Below, one piece after another: positions 27,891 through 36,366 of a stretch of DNA of 64,000 nt. Numbering within the stretch: position 1 is the stretch's first letter; each line of letters opens with the position of its first letter. Source of the stretch: Pseudonocardia autotrophica (lineage in GTDB: Bacteria > Actinomycetota > Actinomycetes > Mycobacteriales > Pseudonocardiaceae); NCBI RefSeq assembly GCF_000717175.1, contig NZ_JNYD01000015.1:186001-250000 (forward strand), read 5' to 3'. Under the pieces are notes generated by a model that saw only the letters and a list, made by a program, of their open reading frames with translations, did no database searches and was not told where the DNA came from. The translations under genes and the position numbers were made by a program.

Positions 27891-30800
27891 TCATCGGTGC
27901 GCGCCGACCGCCGTGGGGGCGCGGTCGGGGACCGCGGCGACGGCCTCGCCCAGGTCCTGGGCGGGGTTGCCGCCCCAGTGCGCCCCGGCCGGGACCTCCT
28001 CGCCCTTCATGACGAACGTGTCCGGCTCGATCTCCACGGCGTCGCCGACCGACACGCCGTAGTGCACGAGGGCACCGACGCCGAGGGTGACCCCGGCACC
28101 GAGCGCGGAGCGGTCGGACTTGAAGGCGCCGTCCTCCTGCGAGTGGCACTGGATGGTCACACCGACGTTGAGCGAGCAGTCGTCGCCGACGGTGGTCATC
28201 GTGCGTTCGGTCATCGCCGCGCCGTCGTCGAACACGCGCCGGCCGATGCGCAGGCCGAGCATCCGGGCGACGAGGTTCTTGTACGGGGTGCCGGCCAGCA
28301 GCCGCTCCATCGGCGGCATCGTGAGCTTCCAGTACCGCTCGTGCCGCCAGAAGCGCACGTCGTAGATCGAGCAGGACTTCGGCCGGAGGCGACGGAAGCC
28401 CGCCCCCGCCCGCTCCCAGAAGATGAACCAGAGCAGCGAGAACAGCACGCTCGCCGCGACCTCGGCGGCGAAGGCGACCGCACCGAGATCGGCGTAGTGG
28501 TCCACGGCCACCATCGCGAGCAGCAGGAGCCCGAACACGTGGCCCCACCGGACCAGCAGGGCGAGGACGATCGTGACGGCGTTGTGCGCGTTCTTCCTGC
28601 GGAGCAGCCGCCGCCGTTCGTCCCGGTCGATCTCGAAGCCCCGGTCCCGCCGCACCGTCCGCGGGATCTCGAAGGCGGGCGAACCGAGCAGACCGACGCC
28701 TTCGCGCACCGGCCCGTCGATCGGGATCGCGACCTTGGTGGCGAGCAGGCAGTCGTCGCCGCTGCGGCCGCCGACGGGGTAGGCGATCTGGTTGCCCAGG
28801 AAGTTCCGCGCACCGATCGAGACGCGGGAGGCCCGGAACGAGGTGTTGGAGAAGTCGGCGTTGTTGACGGACAGCCCGTCCGCGATGACGGTGCCGGTGC
28901 CCACCGAGACGAGGAACGGCGTCTCCTGTGCCACCAATGAACCGAAGTTCGAGCCGGTCTGCTCGACCTTGCCGAGGTCGTAGCCGAGCAGGTAGAGATA
29001 GCCGACGATGTACGAGCTGTCACCGAAGAGCGTGACGAACAGCTTGACGTTGGTGAGCCGGGTGATGGTGCGGTGCAGCGAGTACCGGATCCCGTGCACC
29101 GGGTACACGTGGTCGGGCCGCACGAAGGCTGCGAGCAGCCGCGGCACGGTGAACACGACCATCAACCCCACGAGCAGGCCGCCGAAGACGATCGCGACCG
29201 ATCCGAGCAGGGCGTCGAGGTAGAACTCGGACGTCGTGTACCCGACGGCGCCGGGCTCCAGCAGGATCCGCAGCCGCGGCACCTCGGTCAGCAGGAGGAA
29301 CAGCCCGCCGAAGCCGAGCGGCAGGTAGATCGCGAACAGCTTGGCCAGCTGGCTCGTCACGTAGGTGACCCTGCGCAGGCGCCGCACCCGGACCGCGGGC
29401 ACGGCCCGGAAGTCGGTGTGGGTCGGGACCGGCGGCGAGCCGTGCCACCGCTCCCTCGCGGGCACGCTCTGTCCCCGGTGCAGGGAGGAGGCATGGCCCA
29501 GCTGGGCGCCGTCGCCCATCGCGGTGCCGATGTCCAGCACGCACTTCTCCCCGACCACGACGTCGCGGCCGAGCGTGACCGGCCCCTGCTGGATCTTCCC
29601 CGCGTGTGCGCGGTAACCCAGCAGGAAGGTGTCCTTGCGGACCACGGTCCCGGCGCCCAGCGAGATGAGGTCCGTGCAGATCGGCACGAAACGCGTGAGG
29701 ATCACGACGTTCGGCCCGACCTTCGCGCCGAGCAGGCGCAGGTACAGGGTGTACAGCGGCGACCCCACCATGAGCAGCACCAGCGGGTTGCCCCGCACGA
29801 GTGTCTTGACCAGCCAGAACCGGACGTAGCGCAGGCTCCAGACCGGGAACTCCGTCTCCTTCCAGCGTCCGATCAGCAGCCACTTCGCCACGATCGGCAT
29901 CAGGGTGAGGGCCAGGAACGCCACGGCTCCCGCCACGAGCGAGCGGAGGTAGATCTCGACCAGCCCGACGCCCGAGGAGATCCAGATGTAGGCACGGTCC
30001 ATGACGACGCCCGTGCCCGTGACGTAGAGCAGGAAGATCAGCAGCTGGAGGACGCCCGTGAGCACGTACCCCGCGGTGCTGTGCCGCACCGGGACGACAG
30101 CCGGTGGGGCGGCCGGAGTGGGGGGCGCCGCGTCCGTCGGGCCGGCAGCAGCGGCGGCCATGCCGTCGAGCGTCGGGGTGGCGTAGACGTCCCGGATCGA
30201 GATCGACGGCAGGTCGTCGCGCTTGCGCAGGCGCGCGCAGAACCGGGTCATCACCATCGAGTCCGCGCCGAGGTCGTCGAACACGTTCCGATCGGTCGGC
30301 ACCTGCTCGACGCCCAGCACCTCGGCCAGCACCCGGGCGAGCCCCTGCGCGACGTCGTCGCGGGACGCCGACGGCGCGGGTGCCTGCGGCACGGGCGTCG
30401 CCGCCACGGCGAGCCCGGCGAGCGTCGGGTGCGCGTACACCTCCTTGATGGAGATCGACGGCAGGTCCGGCCGCGTGCGCAGGCGCGCGCAGAACCGGGT
30501 CATCACCATCGAGTCCGCGCCGAGGTCGTCGAACACGTTGCGGTCGGTCGGGACGTGCTCCACCGCGAGGACCTCGGCGAGCACGCCGGCCAGCGCCGCG
30601 GCCAGGCCAGCGTCGGGCGCGGTCCGGGGGCTCGGCGCCGGGCGCGCCGCCGGCGCCGTCGGCGTCGGGAGGCCCGCGCGGTCGACGTTCCCGTCGAGCC
30701 CGATCGGGAGGGAGTCCAGCCGGACCAGGAGCGCCGGGACGTGGCTGCCGGTCAGGCGTTCGCGGAGCCGTGACGAGACGGCCTGCTCGTCGACCGGGGG

Positions 30801-32270
30801 CGCGTCGGCGCGGCAGGTGTAGTAGCCGACCAGCCCGGCGCCGTCCGGGGCGAGGTCCCGGACCGCGGCGGCCGCGGAGGCCACGCCGGGCACGGCCAGC
30901 ATCGCCGCCTCGACCGCGCCGAGGTCGACCCGCTCGCCGCGGAGGTCCGCCTGCAGGGCGATCCGGCCGCGGTACTCGATCCGCCCGGTGTCGTCGACCC
31001 GCCCGAGATCGCCGGTCCGGTGGATCCGGCCGGACGGGTTGCCGGGGATCCCGAGGAAGTCCTCGACCTCCGCCGGGCCTCCCGGCCGGTACCCGCAGGC
31101 GAGCCCGAGCCCGGCGAGCCCGACCTCCCCGGTCTCGCCGTGCCGCAAGGCGATCGGGAAGTCGGGATCGAGGACGACGCCCGCGTAGGTCGGCAGCGGT
31201 ACGCCGATCGACGCCGGGATGTCCGGGTCGGCCTCGGCCCACGCGGCCGCCACCGCCGCGCCCTCGGGCACGTACGCGGTGAGGAGGCGCCGGCCGGGGC
31301 GGTACCACCGCGCGACGAGGGGCTGCGGGCACGGTTCCCCCGCGACGACCAGCAACCGCAGCGCGGGCAGGTCCGGCTCGACCGTCGAGAGCAGGGTCGG
31401 GGTGGTGCACCACGCGGTCACCCGACGATCGGCGATCTCGGTGTGCAGCGCGCGTCCGGACAGCGTGGGATCACCGGGCACGAGGGTCGCGCCCGCGACC
31501 CACGCCATCCACGTCTCCGCGATCCCGGCCCCGGTGAAGAGCGGTCGCCCCTGGTACACGCGGTGACCGCCGATCCCGAACGTCTCCGAGGCGATCCGCA
31601 CCGCGTTGCAGAGGCCGCGGTGGTCGATCGCCACCGCCTCCGGGAGGTCCGAGGCACCGGGCGCGTACAGCGCGAAGGCGGGCCGGTCGGCGCGCTCACC
31701 CCGTTCGGCCGGCTGCAGCCGCCCGGGGCTCATCTCCGCGATCAGCCGCGCGGCGGCGTCGATCGCGACGACCTCGGCCGTGCTCTGCCGCAGCGCGTCC
31801 CGCAGGTGACTGCGCCCGAGCACGACGCGCGCCCCCGAGTCGGCGACGACGAAGGCCAGCCGGTCCGCCGGGGCGCCGGGATCGAGGGGCACGCAGGTCC
31901 CGCCGAGGGTGAACACGGCGAGCTGGGCGACGCAGGCGTCGACGGGGTCGTCGAACAGCAACGCGACCCGGTCGCCGGCGCCGGTCCCGCGCACCCGCAG
32001 GTAGCGGGCGAGCCGGTTGGCCCGCGCGTCGAGCTCGTCGTAGGTCAGCGCGGCGCCGGGGGCGTCGACGGCGAGCTGGGTCGCGCGCCCGTACTCCCGG
32101 ATCCAGTCGCACCGCTCCTCGAACACGGCGTCGAGCCGCTCGTGGCGGCGCACCCGCCAGCCCTGCGCCTCGTGGCGGTCGACGACCACGAGGTCCGACA
32201 GCGGGACGTCCGGACGCCCGACGGCACCCGGGAGCTCGGGACCGGGGTCCCGTGGCGTGACGATCGACAT
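27891..32270 (-). CDS. Pls/PosA-type single-module NRPS with degenerate adenylation domain and two carrier domains
   Basis: A 1459-residue membrane protein. Residues 45-535 are an adenylation-like domain. A1 (LTYDEL), A7 (RTGDL) and A8 (LRGERVDLGAVE) are kept, but the A3 phosphate loop reads LYAPGASDLPEA, A5 is YVPEGA and the A10 catalytic Lys is Asn (DGNVDR). Two carrier domains follow with phosphopantetheine serines at 587 and 671. Then come six membrane segments (about 735-755, 775-800, 975-997, 1015-1048, 1230-1255, 1263-1287) alternating with three left-handed beta-helix-like domains. This is the layout of epsilon-poly-L-lysine synthetase (Pls). ATG 32270 chosen over upstream frame starts. 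Product, if any, unknown. Confidence 0.9.
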   Translation of the reverse strand: MSIVTPRDPGPELPGAVGRPDVPLSDLVVVDRHEAQGWRVRRHERLDAVFEERCDWIREYGRATQLAVDAPGAALTYDELDARANRLARYLRVRGTGAGDRVALLFDDPVDACVAQLAVFTLGGTCVPLDPGAPADRLAFVVADSGARVVLGRSHLRDALRQSTAEVVAIDAAARLIAEMSPGRLQPAERGERADRPAFALYAPGASDLPEAVAIDHRGLCNAVRIASETFGIGGHRVYQGRPLFTGAGIAETWMAWVAGATLVPGDPTLSGRALHTEIADRRVTAWCTTPTLLSTVEPDLPALRLLVVAGEPCPQPLVARWYRPGRRLLTAYVPEGAAVAAAWAEADPDIPASIGVPLPTYAGVVLDPDFPIALRHGETGEVGLAGLGLACGYRPGGPAEVEDFLGIPGNPSGRIHRTGDLGRVDDTGRIEYRGRIALQADLRGERVDLGAVEAAMLAVPGVASAAAAVRDLAPDGAGLVGYYTCRADAPPVDEQAVSSRLRERLTGSHVPALLVRLDSLPIGLDGNVDRAGLPTPTAPAARPAPSPRTAPDAGLAAALAGVLAEVLAVEHVPTDRNVFDDLGADSMVMTRFCARLRTRPDLPSISIKEVYAHPTLAGLAVAATPVPQAPAPSASRDDVAQGLARVLAEVLGVEQVPTDRNVFDDLGADSMVMTRFCARLRKRDDLPSISIRDVYATPTLDGMAAAAAGPTDAAPPTPAAPPAVVPVRHSTAGYVLTGVLQLLIFLLYVTGTGVVMDRAYIWISSGVGLVEIYLRSLVAGAVAFLALTLMPIVAKWLLIGRWKETEFPVWSLRYVRFWLVKTLVRGNPLVLLMVGSPLYTLYLRLLGAKVGPNVVILTRFVPICTDLISLGAGTVVRKDTFLLGYRAHAGKIQQGPVTLGRDVVVGEKCVLDIGTAMGDGAQLGHASSLHRGQSVPARERWHGSPPVPTHTDFRAVPAVRVRRLRRVTYVTSQLAKLFAIYLPLGFGGLFLLLTEVPRLRILLEPGAVGYTTSEFYLDALLGSVAIVFGGLLVGLMVVFTVPRLLAAFVRPDHVYPVHGIRYSLHRTITRLTNVKLFVTLFGDSSYIVGYLYLLGYDLGKVEQTGSNFGSLVAQETPFLVSVGTGTVIADGLSVNNADFSNTSFRASRVSIGARNFLGNQIAYPVGGRSGDDCLLATKVAIPIDGPVREGVGLLGSPAFEIPRTVRRDRGFEIDRDERRRLLRRKNAHNAVTIVLALLVRWGHVFGLLLLAMVAVDHYADLGAVAFAAEVAASVLFSLLWFIFWERAGAGFRRLRPKSCSIYDVRFWRHERYWKLTMPPMERLLAGTPYKNLVARMLGLRIGRRVFDDGAAMTERTMTTVGDDCSLNVGVTIQCHSQEDGAFKSDRSALGAGVTLGVGALVHYGVSVGDAVEIEPDTFVMKGEEVPAGAHWGGNPAQDLGEAVAAVPDRAPTAVGAHR
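30224..30287 (-). repeat. 64-bp direct repeat, copy in second carrier domain
   Basis: Identical, base for base, to 30476-30539 and exactly 252 bases (84 codons) away. It encodes the phosphopantetheine-site region around Ser671 of the Pls-like protein. Confidence 0.9.
30476..30539 (-). repeat. 64-bp direct repeat, copy in first carrier domain
   Basis: Identical to 30224-30287; encodes the region around Ser587. The identity at silent positions indicates recent duplication or gene conversion. Confidence 0.9.
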
Positions 32271-32315
32271 GAGGCCCCCACCCCAGCACGACATCTGCTG
32301 CGCCACACGACGGAG

Positions 32316-32332
32316 ATCGTCGCTGCGACGAT
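32316..32332. promoter_or_regulatory. 17-bp palindrome upstream of the Pls-like gene
   Basis: ATCGTCGC, one central base, then GCGACGAT: a perfect dyad 46-62 bases before the start of the Pls-like gene, inside its 234-base upstream gap. Suits a repressor or activator site. Confidence 0.5.
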
Positions 32333-32504
32333 TCGTCTCGGCCGTCCGAGGGTGTCCCCGGCGGGGCCCTCGGAACAATGGGACCAAGTACCCGGCGGTG
32401 AGATTTTGCCGTCGTCTCACCTGGGGCTTCCGTGAGGAAACAGACATATCGAGGAATGGCCGGGATTCGGCCCCGTCCCCGTTCCGCGAATCGGACGACC
32501 GCCC

Positions 32505-33608
32505 TCACCCGAGCGTTGCGCCGAACAGCACTCCCAGGCCGTAGGTGACCAGGGCGGCGCCCCCGCCGATCGCCAGCTGGCGCAGCGCGCGGCGCAACGG
32601 GGGACCGCCGGAGAGCACGCCGACGACGGCCCCGGTGAGCATCAGCGCGATCCCGACGAGCACTCCCGAGACCGCGACGGCGAGACCGCCCGCGAGGCCG
32701 ACGAGGAACGGCAGGATCGGGATGGCGGCGCCGGAGGCGAAGAACAGGAAGCTCGACAGGGCGGCGCCGAAGCTGCTGCCCACCACGTCGTGCCCCTCCG
32801 GGGCGGGGTTCGTCGCGGCCACCGCGAGGGCGGGGTCGTTGCTGCGCAACACCTGCTCGGCCCGCCGCCGGGCCTCGTCGGCGCTCAGCCCGCGCGCCCG
32901 GTAGACGAGGGCGAGCTCGTTGGCGTCGACGTCGAGCTGCGGCAGGACCCGGGAGGCGTCGCTGATGTCCGGGGCCGAGGCCGCCAGCAGCTCGCGCTGC
33001 GAGCGCACCGACACGTACTCCCCCGCCCCCATCGACAGCGCCCCGGCGAGCAGCCCGGCCAGACCGGTGAGCAGGACCGCCGTGCGGCTCGCCCCGCCGC
33101 CGATCACGCCGAGGACGAGCGAGAGGTTGCTGACCAGGCCGTCGTTCGCGCCGAAGACGGCGGCGCGGAAGGTGCCGGACACCCGCGCCCGGCCGCGGAC
33201 CGCGAGGCCCCGGACGACCTCCTCGTGGATGCGCTCGTCGGCCGCCATCGCCGGCGTGGCGTCGACGTCCCAGCGGTAGGTCGAGCGGGTCTCCGCCCGC
33301 TGCGCCAGCGCCAGCACGAACACCGAGCCGAACCGCCGCCCGAGCAGCGCCAGCAGCCGCATCCGCAGCGAGCCGCGCCCGGCCGAGGTCGCGTCGTCGC
33401 CGAGCAGGTTCGCCCAGTGGGCGATGTGCCGCTCCTCCGCCTCGGCGAGCCCGAGCAGGATCTCCCGCTCGTCGCCGCTGCGCCGGGCGGCCAGGTCGCG
33501 GTAGACCTTGGCCTCCTCGCGCTCGTCGGCCAGCATGCGGCGCCACCGGCGGCGGCTGGCGCGGGACGTCCGTGCCGGAGGCTCGCTCCCCGTCGGGCTG
33601 TCGGGCAT
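32505..33608 (-). CDS. Ferritin-like / VIT1-family membrane protein (MbfA-like)
   Basis: A 367-residue protein. Residues 25-150 are a ferritin-like/rubrerythrin-type helical domain with iron-ligand candidates (ADEREEAKVY, GLAEAEERHIAHW). Residues 160-367 are a VIT1/CCC1 domain with five membrane segments (FRAAVFGANDGLVSNLSLVL and GALSMGAGEYVSVRSQRELL are characteristic). The combination is that of MbfA, an iron exporter protecting against peroxide in rhizobia; other members move manganese. ATG start without ribosome site; CAGACT 7 bases upstream suggests a leaderless message. It ends 234 bases before the Pls-like gene. Confidence 0.9.
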   Translation of the reverse strand: MPDSPTGSEPPARTSRASRRRWRRMLADEREEAKVYRDLAARRSGDEREILLGLAEAEERHIAHWANLLGDDATSAGRGSLRMRLLALLGRRFGSVFVLALAQRAETRSTYRWDVDATPAMAADERIHEEVVRGLAVRGRARVSGTFRAAVFGANDGLVSNLSLVLGVIGGGASRTAVLLTGLAGLLAGALSMGAGEYVSVRSQRELLAASAPDISDASRVLPQLDVDANELALVYRARGLSADEARRRAEQVLRSNDPALAVAATNPAPEGHDVVGSSFGAALSSFLFFASGAAIPILPFLVGLAGGLAVAVSGVLVGIALMLTGAVVGVLSGGPPLRRALRQLAIGGGAALVTYGLGVLFGATLG

Positions 33609-33695
33609 GGGCGACAGTCTGCGCCCGGCCGGTGGTCCGCGCGTAACCCTCACCCCCGCCCGGGCGACCTCCCCGGGTCGGAAGAGGTGAGCGCG

Positions 33696-35165
33696 ATGGT
33701 GCAGAGCTCGACCCCCCGTTCCCGGCTCCGCCGCGGCCTCGGCGTGTGGGAGGCGATCGGGCTCTCCCTGGCGCTGATGGCGCCCTCGATGGCCGCGAAC
33801 ATCAACCCGCAGGGCACGGCGAGCTCGGTCGGCCGCGCGGTCCCGCTGGCCTTCGCGCTGGCGACGGTCGGCGTGCTGCTCGTCGCCTACACGTTCGTGC
33901 GACTGTGCCAGCGGTTCCACCACGCGGGCAGCGTCTACGGCTTCGTCGGCGCCACCCTCGGCCCGCGCGCCGGTGTGGTCGCCGGGTGGTCGCTGCTGGG
34001 CACGTACGTGTTCTACGGGGTCGTCACGTCGACGGCGGCGGGCATCTTCGGCGCCGACGCCCTGCGGGTGCTGGGGATCTGGCCCGACCAGCCCCGCTGG
34101 GCGGGGTTCGCCCTGGCGGCGATCGCCCTGCTCGGTGTGCTGGCCCTCGCCGTCGTCCGGGTGCGCGGCGGGACGCGGGTGCTGCTGACGATCGAGGGCG
34201 TGACCGTCGGGTTGATCCTCGCGGTGTGCGTGGTGGTCCTCGTCCGGCTGGCCGACGGTACGGCGCCGGGAGGGCACACCCTGGACGGGTCGGTGTTCAG
34301 CGTCGCGCCCGGCACCGGCGTGTCCGCGCTGTTCCTCGGCGTGGTGTTCGGGTTCCTCTCCTTCGCGGGGTTCGAGGCCGCGGCCACGCTCGGCGAGGAG
34401 GCCCGCGACCCGCGCCGCAGCATCCCGCGGGCGATCCTGGGCACGGCCGTCTTCGGCGGCGTCTACTTCGTGTTCGTGACCACCGTCGAGGTGATGGGCT
34501 TCGGCACCGACCCGGCAGGGATCGCGGCGTTCACGGCCTCGTCGTCGCTGCTCGGCGACCTCGGGGCGGAGTACGTCGCCGGCTGGGTCGGCCACCTGAT
34601 CACGGTGGGCGCGGCGGTCAGTGCGTTCGGCTGCGCGCTCGCCTGCGCTGTCGGTGCCTCCCGGCTCCTGTTCGCCCTGACCCGCGACGGCGTCGGGCCG
34701 GCCGCGCTCGCGGAGGTCTCCCCGCAGCGCGGGACCCCGGTACGGGCGACGTGCGTGGTGGTGGGGGCGATGTACCTCGAGGTCGCGCTCGCGTGGTTCG
34801 TGCTGGACTCGGCGCCGTTCACACTGTTCCAGGCCTCGGCGACGATCGGCACGCTGATCCTGCTGGTGGTCTACGCGCTCGCCACGATCGGCGCCGCCCG
34901 GCTGCTGTTCTTCTCGGGGCACCGGGAGGTGGCGGCGTGGGAGGTGGTGGTCCCGGCGCTCGCACTGGTCCTGCTCGGGTACACGCTGTTCCGCAACATC
35001 GTCCCGTACCCGGAGGGCGGCGCGGGGACCTATCCCGCGATCTCCGCGGCCTGGATCCTGCTCGGTGTCTTCTGGGTGCTCACCCGGCCCGGCACGGCCC
35101 GCGCGGCCGGCGCCCGGCTCACCGCGAACGAGGGGCTCGGTCCCGCGGTCACCCCGCCGGGATGA
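33696..35165 (+). CDS. APC-family amino acid permease
   Basis: A 489-residue transporter with about 12 membrane segments. The first unwound helix motif reads AIGLSLALMAPSMAANINPQ, and FGFLSFAGFEAAATLGEEAR, followed by DPRRSIPRAILG, is the conserved sixth-helix/loop region of APC permeases. The substrate is probably an amino acid or amine. ATG start with GAGGTGA upstream. It diverges from the ferritin-like/VIT1 gene over 87 bases. Confidence 0.9.
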   Translation: MVQSSTPRSRLRRGLGVWEAIGLSLALMAPSMAANINPQGTASSVGRAVPLAFALATVGVLLVAYTFVRLCQRFHHAGSVYGFVGATLGPRAGVVAGWSLLGTYVFYGVVTSTAAGIFGADALRVLGIWPDQPRWAGFALAAIALLGVLALAVVRVRGGTRVLLTIEGVTVGLILAVCVVVLVRLADGTAPGGHTLDGSVFSVAPGTGVSALFLGVVFGFLSFAGFEAAATLGEEARDPRRSIPRAILGTAVFGGVYFVFVTTVEVMGFGTDPAGIAAFTASSSLLGDLGAEYVAGWVGHLITVGAAVSAFGCALACAVGASRLLFALTRDGVGPAALAEVSPQRGTPVRATCVVVGAMYLEVALAWFVLDSAPFTLFQASATIGTLILLVVYALATIGAARLLFFSGHREVAAWEVVVPALALVLLGYTLFRNIVPYPEGGAGTYPAISAAWILLGVFWVLTRPGTARAAGARLTANEGLGPAVTPPG

Positions 35166-35229
35166 GGTCGACGCGATCTTCCGCGCGGCACGCTCCGCTC
35201 GGCGGCCGGTCGGAGGGGGTGGCACCGCG

Positions 35230-36366
35230 GTGCGACGACGGCGGTTCACGACGCTGCTCGGCCTGCTCGTCGTGCTCGGCCTCGCTCTGGCACCCGGTTC
35301 CGCGGCCGGGTTCGGCACGATCGACAGCGGCGGGCAGAGCCGCGAGCACGAGCGGATCACCCGGGCCGCCCTGAGCTGCGCCGGGACGGCCGGTTCCGAC
35401 CCGGACTGCTTCCAGCCGTTGACCATGGACTACCTGGCCGGGCACGACCGCGAGTTCGGGGCCGTCGGCGCGCCGGACAGCGACGAGCTGTCCGACCCGG
35501 CCGCGCACTGCGACGACGCGGACTACGTGGCGGGCACCTACCCCCGCACCCGCGACCAGGCCACGGCCTCGCTCGTCGACTGCCTGAACCACATGCGCAT
35601 GCGGTTCGCCGAGGGGCTGGACGACGCCCGGGGCCTGCTCGGTCCCGACGGCGAGGTGCTCCCGGCCGAGGTCGAGTCGCACCCGGAGTGCCGGTCCCGC
35701 GAGCAACGGGAGGAACGGGCCAAGTGCGCGACCCTGGAGGCGTTCGGCCGGGCCCTGCACGGCGCGCAGGACTTCTACGCCCACAGCAACTGGGCCGACC
35801 AGCCCGACCCGGCCCGCCCGATCGGGGACGAGAACCCGCCCGGGCTCGCCCTCCCCGCGCCCAGTCCCCTGCTCGACCTGCGCGGCAGCGCGGCGCCCGA
35901 CCCGCCCGACGCGCTCAGCACCGGGTGCTTCGTGGCCCGGGACGAGGTCCCCGGCGTCGGGGCCTGCCAGCTGCGCGTCACCCATGCCGGCCTCAATAAG
36001 GACCGCGGGCAGATCGACCCCGTCACCGGCGCGGCCGCCGACCCGACGACGCCGCGCGGGATGGTCGGCACCAACTTCGCCAGGGCCGTGACCGGCGCCG
36101 TCACCGAGACCCACCGCCAGTGGCAGGACTTCCGCTCCGAGCTGGTCGCGCGGTACGGGACCGAGCGCGGCGAACGCATGGCGTGCGCACTCAGCCACGA
36201 CGACCCCGTCAACGACTGCGCGGGCACGAACCTGACGGTGGCCGTCGCCGTCGCCGTCGGGCTCGTCGTCGTGGCGGTCGCGGCGATCCTCTGGCTCCGG
36301 CGCTCGATCAGGCGATCGGGACGCGGTCCGGACGGATCGGCCGGGGCAGCAGGTCCCGCCCGGTGA
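35230..36366 (+). CDS. Secreted CinY/Het-C-like protein, membrane-anchored
   Basis: A 378-residue protein with a signal peptide (basic start, FTTLLGLLVVLGLALAPG, cleavage after SAAG) and a C-terminal anchor (AVAVAVGLVVVAVAAILWL). The body is helical with conserved histidines: REHERITRAAL, CLNHMRMRFAEG and ALHGAQDFYAHSNW. The last motif is the hallmark of Het-C-like proteins and CinY (an orphan in the cinnamycin cluster), distantly like zinc phospholipase C/P1 nuclease folds. Eight or more Cys suggest disulphides. GTG start behind GGAGGGGGTGG. Activity unknown. Its end overlaps gltD by 59 bases, tail to tail. Confidence 0.8.
   Translation: MRRRRFTTLLGLLVVLGLALAPGSAAGFGTIDSGGQSREHERITRAALSCAGTAGSDPDCFQPLTMDYLAGHDREFGAVGAPDSDELSDPAAHCDDADYVAGTYPRTRDQATASLVDCLNHMRMRFAEGLDDARGLLGPDGEVLPAEVESHPECRSREQREERAKCATLEAFGRALHGAQDFYAHSNWADQPDPARPIGDENPPGLALPAPSPLLDLRGSAAPDPPDALSTGCFVARDEVPGVGACQLRVTHAGLNKDRGQIDPVTGAAADPTTPRGMVGTNFARAVTGAVTETHRQWQDFRSELVARYGTERGERMACALSHDDPVNDCAGTNLTVAVAVAVGLVVVAVAAILWLRRSIRRSGRGPDGSAGAAGPAR

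Noticed and set aside
27615..28940. Plus-strand frames of more than 400 codons under the Pls-like gene
   Set aside because: No domain, no ribosome site, and composition of an antisense frame.
27891..32270. A conventional NRPS biosynthetic cluster
   Set aside because: No condensation or thioesterase domain, MbtH protein or tailoring genes nearby; the C-terminus is the Pls-type membrane domain.
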